Source: a virus. From it: 48,108 bases of DNA. The notes under the pieces were generated by a model, which was given only the letters and a program-made list of their open reading frames with translations, searched no databases and was not told where the DNA came from. The DNA lies in IMG/VR virus record IMGVR_UViG_3300031972_003249, positions 1 through 48,108 of that record; one strand, 5' to 3'. The translations under genes and the position numbers were made by a program. This document shows, in pieces, positions 41,563-47,830 of this stretch (the stretch's first letter is position 1; each line of letters opens with the position of its first letter).

Positions 41563-41599
41563 GAACATATATTGAACATATTGGGCGGTCTCCTATATC
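41563..41599 (+). promoter_or_regulatory. LexA (SOS) box overlapping a promoter
   Basis: GAAC-N7-GAAC (41563-41577) is the exact alphaproteobacterial LexA consensus (reverse complement GTTC-N7-GTTC). It contains a -35-like TTGAAC (41572-41577) followed after 16 bp by TATATC (41594-41599). An additional GTTC lies at 41550-41553. The genes downstream include an SOS-associated SRAP protein. Confidence 0.78.
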
Positions 41600-41628
41600 C
41601 TGTGCATCCAGAATGGAGGCCCTTGGAT

Positions 41629-42015
41629 ATGAGCGATCGCCCTTTTTTGTCTTGGGTTGAACAGTTTCAACAGTTTGCGACTGATTTCGAAATCTATCTG
41701 GCCGAGTTTCCCGAGAATGGCTGGTATCGGCGGTATCTGGATGATTACCGCCGCCTGTTTGATGCGATCTTGGCAGGTGAAAATTTCCATCCGCAGCGCC
41801 AGCCATATCAGTCATTCCATGCGGCTGTCTTGCTGATGCTTGATGGTCGCAAGAAGCTGACGCCGCTGCAGCGGCGGTTGAAAAAGGGGTTGCTGGTCCG
41901 TTGGCAAAGATTACATAATTCCGCAGGGATACGTGGCCGCGAAGGATTGGACAAAGGTGGCCCGAGCTTTTGGAGCGGATGCAAGGCATGTGCGGGCGTT
42001 ACTCACACGAAATGA
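41629..42015 (+). CDS. Hypothetical protein of the LexA-boxed operon
   Basis: The 128-residue product starts at ATG 41629 after GGAGG. It is rich in aromatic and charged residues (FLSWVEQFQQFATDFEIYLAE) with a basic C-terminus. No family recognised. It overlaps the SRAP gene by 28 bp and is the first gene under the putative SOS promoter, so it is likely induced by DNA damage. Confidence 0.65.
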   Translation: MSDRPFLSWVEQFQQFATDFEIYLAEFPENGWYRRYLDDYRRLFDAILAGENFHPQRQPYQSFHAAVLLMLDGRKKLTPLQRRLKKGLLVRWQRLHNSAGIRGREGLDKGGPSFWSGCKACAGVTHTK

Positions 42016-42728
42016 CTTGGGCCGAGATATACGCGCATTCGGGTTTGCTGTTCCCGTCTCCTGAAAAGGACCCGGAACCGAACTATAACACCGCTCCGAC
42101 CCATTATTGCCCGGTGGTGCTTTCCGATGGTTCGAATATATGGGGTGAATATGCCTTTTGGGGTTTTATCCCGCCGTGGTTTGACAAGGACCTGTCTGAT
42201 AAAAAGTTCAATACCATCAATGCCCGGATCGAGGATGTGACGCAAAAGGCGACATATCGCGGATCGATCCAGCGTCATCGCTGTCTTGTCCCGGCGACCT
42301 GCTTTTACGAATGGCAAACGGCGGGACGCGCGGAGGGCGAAAAGGGTAAAAAGCAGGCTTATGCGATCGGTGTTGCTGGCAAGGATGACGGGGTTTCGTC
42401 CTTCATGATGGCCGGTGTCTGGTCTCATTGGGTCGGCACGCTCAAGGCCGAGCGGTTTGAAGCCTATACCTTTGCTTTGCTGACCCGCGAAGCTGGACCC
42501 AAGATGGGTGAAATCCACCATCGCGAACCTGCGATCCTGATCGATGATGAAATCGGTACCTGGCTTAGTGCCCCGCTTGATGAAGCCCTTTCAAAACTGA
42601 CGGTTCCATTGCCGTCGCAGCTTTTGCGGTTTCACAAGGTTTCAGACCGTGTTGGTTCCGTCCGGAACAATGACGCGGATCTGATGCGACCGGTTGATGA
42701 CCGTCCGCAACAAGGAAGCCTGTTCTAG
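41988..42728 (+). CDS. SRAP-family protein (HMCES/YedK-like)
   Basis: The 246-residue protein begins MCGRYS with Cys2, which becomes N-terminal after Met removal and links to abasic sites in single-stranded DNA. Other conserved motifs are NARIED, HRCLVPATCFYEW and HHREPAIL (catalytic His). SRAP proteins protect abasic sites during replication and are SOS-associated. The upstream LexA box agrees. Start at 41988 is chosen to expose Cys2. Confidence 0.92.
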   Translation: MCGRYSHEMTWAEIYAHSGLLFPSPEKDPEPNYNTAPTHYCPVVLSDGSNIWGEYAFWGFIPPWFDKDLSDKKFNTINARIEDVTQKATYRGSIQRHRCLVPATCFYEWQTAGRAEGEKGKKQAYAIGVAGKDDGVSSFMMAGVWSHWVGTLKAERFEAYTFALLTREAGPKMGEIHHREPAILIDDEIGTWLSAPLDEALSKLTVPLPSQLLRFHKVSDRVGSVRNNDADLMRPVDDRPQQGSLF

Positions 42729-42857
42729 GCTTCCTATTCCCAATCACGCCCAATAGATACCCTCGTTACGTGCGGGGGTCGGGTATTTCTGTTATTTAGT
42801 ATTGTTGAATATGTAGGGGTTCCTCGCTACCATTATGCCTTTAAGTGGGAGGAGCGG

Positions 42858-43049
42858 GTGCCATATTTCAACTCAACGGCAATTAGCCGAGCCGAGTACG
42901 ATGAGCCGACGCAGGTGCTGCAATTGTGGTTTGTCGATAGTGGTGGGCCGTATAGCTACTACCGGGTCCCGAAATGGATATTTGACGGGCTGTGTCAGGC
43001 TCGTTCAAAAGGTGGGTACTACAACCGGTATATTCGCGATAAATTCTGA
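42858..43049 (+). CDS. KTSC domain protein
   Basis: The 63-residue product fits the KTSC domain, a small fold named after lysyl-tRNA synthetase C-terminal-like sequences: STAISRAEYDEPTQVLQLWF, Y-S-Y-Y-R-V-P, ARSKGGYYNRYIRDKF. The GTG start follows GGGAGGAGC. Nucleic-acid binding has been suggested for the family. Its role in the phage is unknown. Confidence 0.8.
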   Translation: MPYFNSTAISRAEYDEPTQVLQLWFVDSGGPYSYYRVPKWIFDGLCQARSKGGYYNRYIRDKF

Positions 43050-43205
43050 CCTGTGGTTGCTCTAAGGCACCTTGAAAAACAAAGGCCACGCAAGGGCTTG
43101 TAATCGCCTCTATCAACGTGGCCTGCCGTGGGTACGGTCTTAACGCCCGATGCTTGCGCAGCGCGGGTACGTGTTTCATGTAACAACTTGTCTTGTTAAA
43201 GTCAA
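43050..43205. other. Intergenic hairpin region between convergent genes
   Basis: AGGCCACG (43083-43090) pairs with CGTGGCCT (43117-43124) around a 26-base loop, with no T-tract. Nothing else gene-like is seen between the KTSC gene and the end of the PemK-like gene. Confidence 0.4.
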
Positions 43206-43604
43206 CTAGAGCCCAAAACTAAACGCGCAGGCTTCTCTGATTTTCTTTAGAAGATCAGCATCTAATTCATTGTTATTGTATATTCTTTTGCCATCCAGAG
43301 CTTTCCCGGTTCTGATCATATCCAGTCGGCTGAAGCTGGCGACTGTGATCATGTCGCACTTTGCCCACATCTCTGTTGCAGTCCATCTTCCGCCAAGCGG
43401 ATCGATTTCAATCTTCACGTGGCATGCGGTTTGTAGATTGGGAGGGGTGGTACTCAAAGGAACTACTGTGCACAGTCCCGGTCCCTGGCGCTTTCGCGGT
43501 GAGATCACGACGACAGGGCGACGTTTTATCATTTCAGGGGCTTCATAGCCCCGATAGTCACAAGTAAGAAACCTGCCGGGTCGCGGATGAAATCTAATTG
43601 GCAT
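43206..43604 (-). CDS. PemK/MazF-like toxin-family protein
   Basis: The 132-residue protein has a MazF/PemK-like beta fold: early DYRGYEAPEMIKRRPVVVIS, a VVPLSTTPP strand and a helical end. MazF relatives are mRNA interferases. Its ATG lies 11 bp inside the end of the cassette-2 repressor gene, so the repressor probably acts as its partner or autoregulator. The usual MazE/PemI antitoxin is not seen. Confidence 0.75.
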   Translation of the reverse strand: MPIRFHPRPGRFLTCDYRGYEAPEMIKRRPVVVISPRKRQGPGLCTVVPLSTTPPNLQTACHVKIEIDPLGGRWTATEMWAKCDMITVASFSRLDMIRTGKALDGKRIYNNNELDADLLKKIREACAFSFGL

Positions 43605-43839
43605 CGGGCACTCGTTTACGGAGCCGCACGCCCGGGCCTTCGCCGTTCTCGGCGATGAAGATTACTCCGGCATTTTCCAAAGCGCGGGTTATTTTATCGA
43701 GCGTTGTGGCGTAACCGCTGGTGCTGCTGTTTTCGAATCTGGTGATAGTCATTGCGGAAACCCCGGCGATTTTTGCTAGGTCTCTGACGCCCAGTCCGAG
43801 TGCGGTTCGCGCCATCTTGCATTGCACTGGTGTTATCAC
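43594..43839 (-). CDS. HTH repressor of BRO cassette 2
   Basis: The 81-residue XRE-like protein (V/M-I-T-P-V-Q-C-K-M-A-R-T-A-L-G) has an HTH (LAKIAGVSAMTITRFENSS) and the ending VIFIAENGEGPGVRLRKR, and resembles the cassette-1 repressor. The GTG at 43839 is preferred because an ATG at 43860 lies inside the operator repeats; that alternative remains open. It is followed by the PemK-like gene. Confidence 0.75.
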   Translation of the reverse strand: MITPVQCKMARTALGLGVRDLAKIAGVSAMTITRFENSSTSGYATTLDKITRALENAGVIFIAENGEGPGVRLRKRVPDAN

Positions 43840-43847
43840 TGTAATCA

Positions 43848-43895
43848 AACCTGTTGACATGGTAAACATTCGGACTTAACCTGTTCACAGAGTAA
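43848..43895. promoter_or_regulatory. Control region of BRO cassette 2: 18-bp direct repeats
   Basis: AACCTGTTGACATGGTAA (43848-43865) and AACCTGTTCACAGAGTAA (43878-43895) match at 15 of 18 positions and are 30 bp apart, so they could lie on one face of the DNA. They differ from the TTGCGTAA-type palindromes of cassette 1, which implies a different binding specificity. Confidence 0.6.
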
Positions 43896-43930
43896 TCAAG
43901 TTTGATGTTCTGGACAACAGGTGAATTGCA

Positions 43931-44227
43931 ATGTCAGTTAAATTCGAACCGCCGAAAGGCATTACGGAATTGGATGATGTTTTTGATGTTCTCAAGTTGG
44001 TCGGTGACCGGGATGAGGATAGTCATCTCTCGGCTTGGCGCGAGGATCAGTTGCGGGTGATCCCGGCTGTGACGTCCGGCGAGCTGGAAAAGAAATTCGA
44101 CATACTGGAAAGCTGGGTCAGTCCCGGTTGTAATGGGTTGCATGAGCTGGATTGCTTGCAGGTCCTTGCGTGGGTTCGTTCCATCCGCAAAGACGCGGTC
44201 ACAATGCTGGAAGGGGCAAAGTCATGA
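43931..44227 (+). CDS. Cassette-conserved small protein, copy 2
   Basis: The 98-residue product is a close copy of that at 28979-29275 (same MSVKFxPPKGITELD start, same WVRSIRKDAV end) with scattered substitutions. It overlaps the BRO gene start by 4 bp. No family recognised. Retention in both cassettes supports a shared function with the BRO protein. Confidence 0.75.
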   Translation: MSVKFEPPKGITELDDVFDVLKLVGDRDEDSHLSAWREDQLRVIPAVTSGELEKKFDILESWVSPGCNGLHELDCLQVLAWVRSIRKDAVTMLEGAKS

Positions 44228-45105
44228 CCCTGCCGGTATCATTCGATTTTGAAGGTCAGTCGGTTCGTACCTTTGATAGGGACGGGGTGATCTGGTTTGT
44301 GTTGGTTGATGTTTGCAAGGTTTTGGAGATTGCCAATTCAAGAGATGCTTCGGCGCGGTTGGATGATGATGAAAAAGATACCGTCGTTATTACCGACGGT
44401 ATTCCGGGAAATCCTACAAAGACAATCATCAACGAAAGCGGCCTCTATTCACTGATACTGACCAGCCGCAAGGAAGCGGCCAAACGGTTCAAGAAATGGG
44501 TGACTGCGGAGGTGCTGCCGTCGCTTCGCAAGCATGGTCATTATGAAATGCCCGGTTCGTTGCCGGTCACCAGTCGCCGGAATTTGCCGCCCTCGGCAGT
44601 CCCGCGATCTGAACGGCACTATGATCTGGCGCTCGTGCGCGAGGCGCGGGCGACTTACGGCGAAGCCGGGGCGCGATATGTTTGGGCCAATTCGCCAACC
44701 TTGCCCGATATGTCCTGTATGAGTGAACAGGATCGGCTTGATGATCTAGCCCGGATGCGGGCCGAGGATTGTTTGCGGTATTTGTTGCGCCATTCAATGG
44801 GGCGCGGGGTGCCGGTATCGGAGATGATCGTTTTTGCGCAATACCGCGATGACGTGAAAATCGCGCTTGAGGAGCGGGGGATCAAGGTTTCCCCGAGCCG
44901 CTATCGGGGTAAGGTAGTGCTGGCGTCCGATCATCCGTTTCTCAATCGGGTTTATGCCGCGACCGATTGGGCGGGAATTTATCAGCGGATTTTGAAAGAC
45001 CTTCCGGGGTCACATGTGACGCGCCATTCCCTGACGTTCGGTGATGAAGAAAGTCCGGGCGTGGTGGTGCCACTCGTGATCGTTAACAATATCGGCGGGT
45101 TTTAA
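44224..45105 (+). CDS. BRO-N domain antirepressor-like protein, copy 2
   Basis: The 293-residue protein matches copy 1 closely except at about residues 38-67, where ANSRDASARLDDDEKDTVVI replaces the copy-1 sequence. The rest of the BRO domain (NESGLYSLILTSRKEAAKRF) and the C-terminal domain (about 120-293) are strongly conserved. The pattern suggests one scaffold with two specificities. Confidence 0.85.
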   Translation: MTLPVSFDFEGQSVRTFDRDGVIWFVLVDVCKVLEIANSRDASARLDDDEKDTVVITDGIPGNPTKTIINESGLYSLILTSRKEAAKRFKKWVTAEVLPSLRKHGHYEMPGSLPVTSRRNLPPSAVPRSERHYDLALVREARATYGEAGARYVWANSPTLPDMSCMSEQDRLDDLARMRAEDCLRYLLRHSMGRGVPVSEMIVFAQYRDDVKIALEERGIKVSPSRYRGKVVLASDHPFLNRVYAATDWAGIYQRILKDLPGSHVTRHSLTFGDEESPGVVVPLVIVNNIGGF

Positions 45106-45165
45106 CAGGCGATCATTATCAAGGCCCGATCTGGACAGTTTCGGCGGTAACGTTCTTGGAAAAGA

Positions 45166-45195
45166 AAAAGGGGCGGTCTAAGCTCCACCCCTTTT
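45166..45195. terminator. Bidirectional intrinsic terminator
   Basis: AAAAGGGG (45166-45173) pairs with CCCCTTTT (45188-45195), giving A and T tracts on both strands. It separates the rightward BRO operon from the leftward protease operon. Confidence 0.8.
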
Positions 45196-45215
45196 GAATT
45201 CCGTATTAACCACGA

Positions 45216-45395
45216 TTACTCGGGCCGGTAGAACGTGCCGATAGCAACTTCGATAGGCACAATGTATGGGACCGGTTTAACGTCGCTGAACTTATCCGCG
45301 AGCTTTTCAGCTTCGAGCAGTTTACCTCTCAGCGTGGTTTGATTCTCAGCAGGCGTTTTCTCAAGTCTATCACGAACTGCTTCTGCAAGTGACAT
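45216..45395 (-). CDS. Small protein encoded after the SDH-type protease (59 residues)
   Basis: ATG 45395 opens a 59-residue frame (MSLAEAVRDRLEKTPAENQT...) ending in ...YIVPIEVAIGTFYRPE. It has a charged helical N-terminal half and a short hydrophobic end. It begins 12 bases after the stop of the protease gene on the same strand. No family recognised. It may be a partner, substrate or regulator of the protease. Confidence 0.65.
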   Translation of the reverse strand: MSLAEAVRDRLEKTPAENQTTLRGKLLEAEKLADKFSDVKPVPYIVPIEVAIGTFYRPE

Positions 45396-45407
45396 CGCTT
45401 AACTCCC

Positions 45408-46277
45408 TTATGCCTGTATTAAGTGGTGGTGTAGATAAAAAGGTATTCTCTGTCTGTCAACAAATCCTGTAAGTGGATCATTATAATCACGAATTGCTGA
45501 CCGCATTTCTAAGTCATCCGTATAGTCGTCGATTTCGATTCTCAGTTCTTTTAGTTTTACGACGTCTAAGTTGCGTCCATGTGAACGCCATCTTTTGTGA
45601 TTGGCCAAGTCGCTAGCGATCTGCTTCGCGCGTACGTTTTTTTCTTCGATTGTGACCGGCGTGCCAGGATTTGTTGTCCTATGCTGTGTCCAATCCCTGA
45701 ACTTATAGTTAACAAGCCAGTCCGTTAGCAGATCGATAGACAAGTCTCTTGCTTGCTCGTAAAGGGCCAGTTTTGCCAAATCGAGTGACTTGAGCAGGAC
45801 AACGTCAGCTGGTTGTAGGTTGCCCTTCTGGACTAGCTCATGAACCTTGTCGTAGTAACCCATTGCAGGGACGTATTCTCCAGTTCCAGAAGCGGGAACT
45901 TGCGGATCAATTGGGCCAAGGCTCGACGCATAATCCATATAGATCTTATCGCCTGACATGCAAAAGATCGTTCCAGCAGACATCGCCATATCAGGAATGA
46001 CAAAGTAGACATTATCGTAATGGTTGCGGAGAACGTTAACCATCTTCTCTGTGGTTTCTGCTGATCCGCCACCTGTGCGAAGTACGATAGATACAGTGCC
46101 GTCAGTTCGTTCTGATCTATCTCTTACTTCTTCGACAAAATCTCTGAATATCCGGAAATACTCCGGAAAAATACCACCGTGATAGAAGATCACATCTGAC
46201 GAAAGATGCTGCTCAAGAACGAGTGCCTTCTCATTGACAAGGTCAAAGATTGACCTTTCAAACATATCTGGTGTCAT
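45408..46277 (-). CDS. SDH-type (ClpP-fold) serine protease
   Basis: The 289-residue protein has a ClpP/SppA-like core: VSIVLRTGGGSAET (about 62-75), the nucleophile Ser100 in DMAMSAGTIF, and SSLGPIDPQV (118-127). This pattern is that of the serine dehydrogenase proteinase (SDH_sah) family. There is no signal peptide or membrane segment, so it is predicted to be cytoplasmic. Its AT-richer codons and its place next to attR suggest cargo rather than virion function. Substrate unknown. Confidence 0.82.
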   Translation of the reverse strand: MTPDMFERSIFDLVNEKALVLEQHLSSDVIFYHGGIFPEYFRIFRDFVEEVRDRSERTDGTVSIVLRTGGGSAETTEKMVNVLRNHYDNVYFVIPDMAMSAGTIFCMSGDKIYMDYASSLGPIDPQVPASGTGEYVPAMGYYDKVHELVQKGNLQPADVVLLKSLDLAKLALYEQARDLSIDLLTDWLVNYKFRDWTQHRTTNPGTPVTIEEKNVRAKQIASDLANHKRWRSHGRNLDVVKLKELRIEIDDYTDDLEMRSAIRDYNDPLTGFVDRQRIPFYLHHHLIQA

Positions 46278-46422
46278 TCGCCTTCCCCGTGAGGCTGCTT
46301 ATTTATTATTCGCGTATATGGTGTCATCGTTGGTGCGAGCGATCAAGTGAAAATGGATGACCTTATTGTGAGAAATTTGACGTCGATTGCAGCCTGATCT
46401 GAGGCGTTTCATTTGAAAAAAA

Positions 46423-46487
46423 TTAGACACCGGTTCCGTAACTCATTGGAATTACACAGCGTGAACAAAGCAGGAAAATTGTCTAAC
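46423..46487. repeat. Candidate integrase arm-type sites, right
   Basis: TTAGACAC (46423-46430) continues as CGGTT and matches 582-594 near attL in all but one position. An inverted TTGTCTAAC (46479-46487) adds a second site. These resemble the TTAGACAC repeats near attL, as expected for the arms of an integrase complex. Confidence 0.5.
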
Positions 46488-46516
46488 GGTCTATGATTTC
46501 AAAGAAAAACGCACAC

Positions 46517-46569
46517 ACTTCTAATCTGTAGGTTGCAGGTTCGAGTCCTGCAGGGATCGCCATTTTTCT
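46517..46569 (+). repeat. attR: right prophage attachment core
   Basis: Exact 53-bp copy of 477-529: the 3' part of tRNA-Arg without its 5' half. It marks the right end of the prophage. Confidence 0.93.
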
Positions 46570-46614
46570 TTATGTTTTTCAGTATGTTGCGAGTTTCCTC
46601 GTCTTTGTGGATTG

Positions 46615-46820
46615 GGGTCGCTAGTCACTTTGGCTGCTGCGCCGGCCTCATGGCCGGTGATCGCGCCGATTTCGATCCATTCATGGTTCCATTTCGCGCA
46701 GGCGCGTTATCGCGGGATGCTCCCGTCATGGGGGAATCTTTGATGAGGTTGGTGGTGCGATGGCGGCCCGCATGAATTTGCACAAAGGCCGCTGCGTCAA
46801 ACGGCTAGCCCTTGGGGGCT
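46615..46820 (-). pseudogene. Decayed tyrosine integrase C-terminus
   Basis: The minus strand still encodes pieces of an integrase like that at 613-1638. P-K-G, a stop, then P-F-D-A-A-A-F (46816 leftward) matches PKGKAYDATAF. TRLREMEP and, in another frame, W-I-E-I-G-A-I-T-G-H-E (46647-46673) match TRLRELGL and WEEIGAITGHE. Stops and frameshifts show it is dead. It directly follows attR, in the place where a tandem element's integrase would be. Confidence 0.85.
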
Positions 46821-46838
46821 GTGGGCAATGCGGTGTCT

Positions 46839-47510
46839 TTATCTGTTCAACAGTATACTGGCATATGCCTGACGTTCGCTACGCAGCTCTTCATTCGCAG
46901 CAATCAAGCTGTTTGCAATATTCTCAATTGCTTCCAGGGTTTCGGCGGGGGAAGTAGTAGTGGTGTATTTTTGTTCACCAAGCGGCTTTGTTTTCTCGAC
47001 GATTTCCTTTGCGGCATCTCGCAGCGATCTAGGAAAATCGGTATTGGCCGCGATGGTCTGTGCTTGATTGCTGTGAGAGACAGCCCCTTTGACGTCAACT
47101 CTGATGTTGTTCCAGTTGTTCTCGACTTTGCCGCTTTCGGCGTAAGGAGTTGCTAAGAGTGTCTTGCGGGCTTTTCCAATATGTTCCTGTGCGTCTTTGA
47201 TGGTTCTGTCAGTAACGCGCAAAAGCCTGTCCACAGGGTCGAGTTCGCGATTAACGGCGTCCTCGCGATTTGCCTGAATATGTTCGCGGGTCGACAAAAT
47301 AACAAATATACCGCCCATGAGCCCCAATCCGCCCGCCAAAACCGTCTCCCATTGAAATTTGACCCACATGGAGCAGAACATATTGCCAATTGGTCTACAT
47401 GATTGATCGATAATCAGTCCAGCGGCGGAGAAAGCGGCGCTCGCAATGAAGGCGGCGGGTAAAGGCCACCACTTTTTGAGTTTTTGAGTGTACAATTTCA
47501 CTATGGTCAA
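46839..47510 (-). CDS. Two-segment membrane protein with coiled-coil tail
   Basis: The 223-residue product has two hydrophobic segments (about 14-34 and 55-73) near the N-terminus, then a long hydrophilic helical domain (LLRVTDRTIKDAQEHIGKARKTL ...). TTG at 47510 overlaps the higA stop; a GTG a few codons later is possible. No family recognised. It may be part of the host flank or a remnant of the earlier element. Confidence 0.6.
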   Translation of the reverse strand: MTIVKLYTQKLKKWWPLPAAFIASAAFSAAGLIIDQSCRPIGNMFCSMWVKFQWETVLAGGLGLMGGIFVILSTREHIQANREDAVNRELDPVDRLLRVTDRTIKDAQEHIGKARKTLLATPYAESGKVENNWNNIRVDVKGAVSHSNQAQTIAANTDFPRSLRDAAKEIVEKTKPLGEQKYTTTTSPAETLEAIENIANSLIAANEELRSERQAYASILLNR

Positions 47511-47830
47511 CTCGCCGCCCGCTCCGGCGGATACACAGTTTGCGGTTGCCAGTCGGCTTCGGCCTGTTCGCCGTCCCAGGCATCAACCGATGCCTGAAGG
47601 TTCACCCAGAACAGTGTGGTGGTGCCAAGCGTTTTGGCGATGCGCGCGGCCAGCGGGGCGTCAATACGGGCATGGCCGTTGATGATGCGGCTCAGGTGTT
47701 TTTCGCTGATTTCGACATCGTCGGCGAAATGCTTTTGCAGGATTTTGCGCGGGACAAGGTAATGTTCGCGCAGGATCACGCCCGGATGGGTCGGGCGGCG
47801 ATTGCGGCGAAGCGGTCGGGGTGCGTTCAT
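47507..47830 (-). CDS. higA: HigA-type antitoxin
   Basis: The 107-residue protein has the HigA start HPGVILREHYL and an XRE helix-turn-helix (EISEKHLSRIINGHARI, about 40-56). It should neutralise HigB and repress the operon. It overlaps higB by one base and is followed at once by the membrane protein gene. Confidence 0.9.
   Translation of the reverse strand: MNAPRPLRRNRRPTHPGVILREHYLVPRKILQKHFADDVEISEKHLSRIINGHARIDAPLAARIAKTLGTTTLFWVNLQASVDAWDGEQAEADWQPQTVYPPERAAS

Noticed and set aside
477-46569. Transposable Mu-like prophage
   Set aside because: Tail genes are Mu-like, but there is no MuA/MuB transposase; a tyrosine integrase and tRNA att repeats are present.
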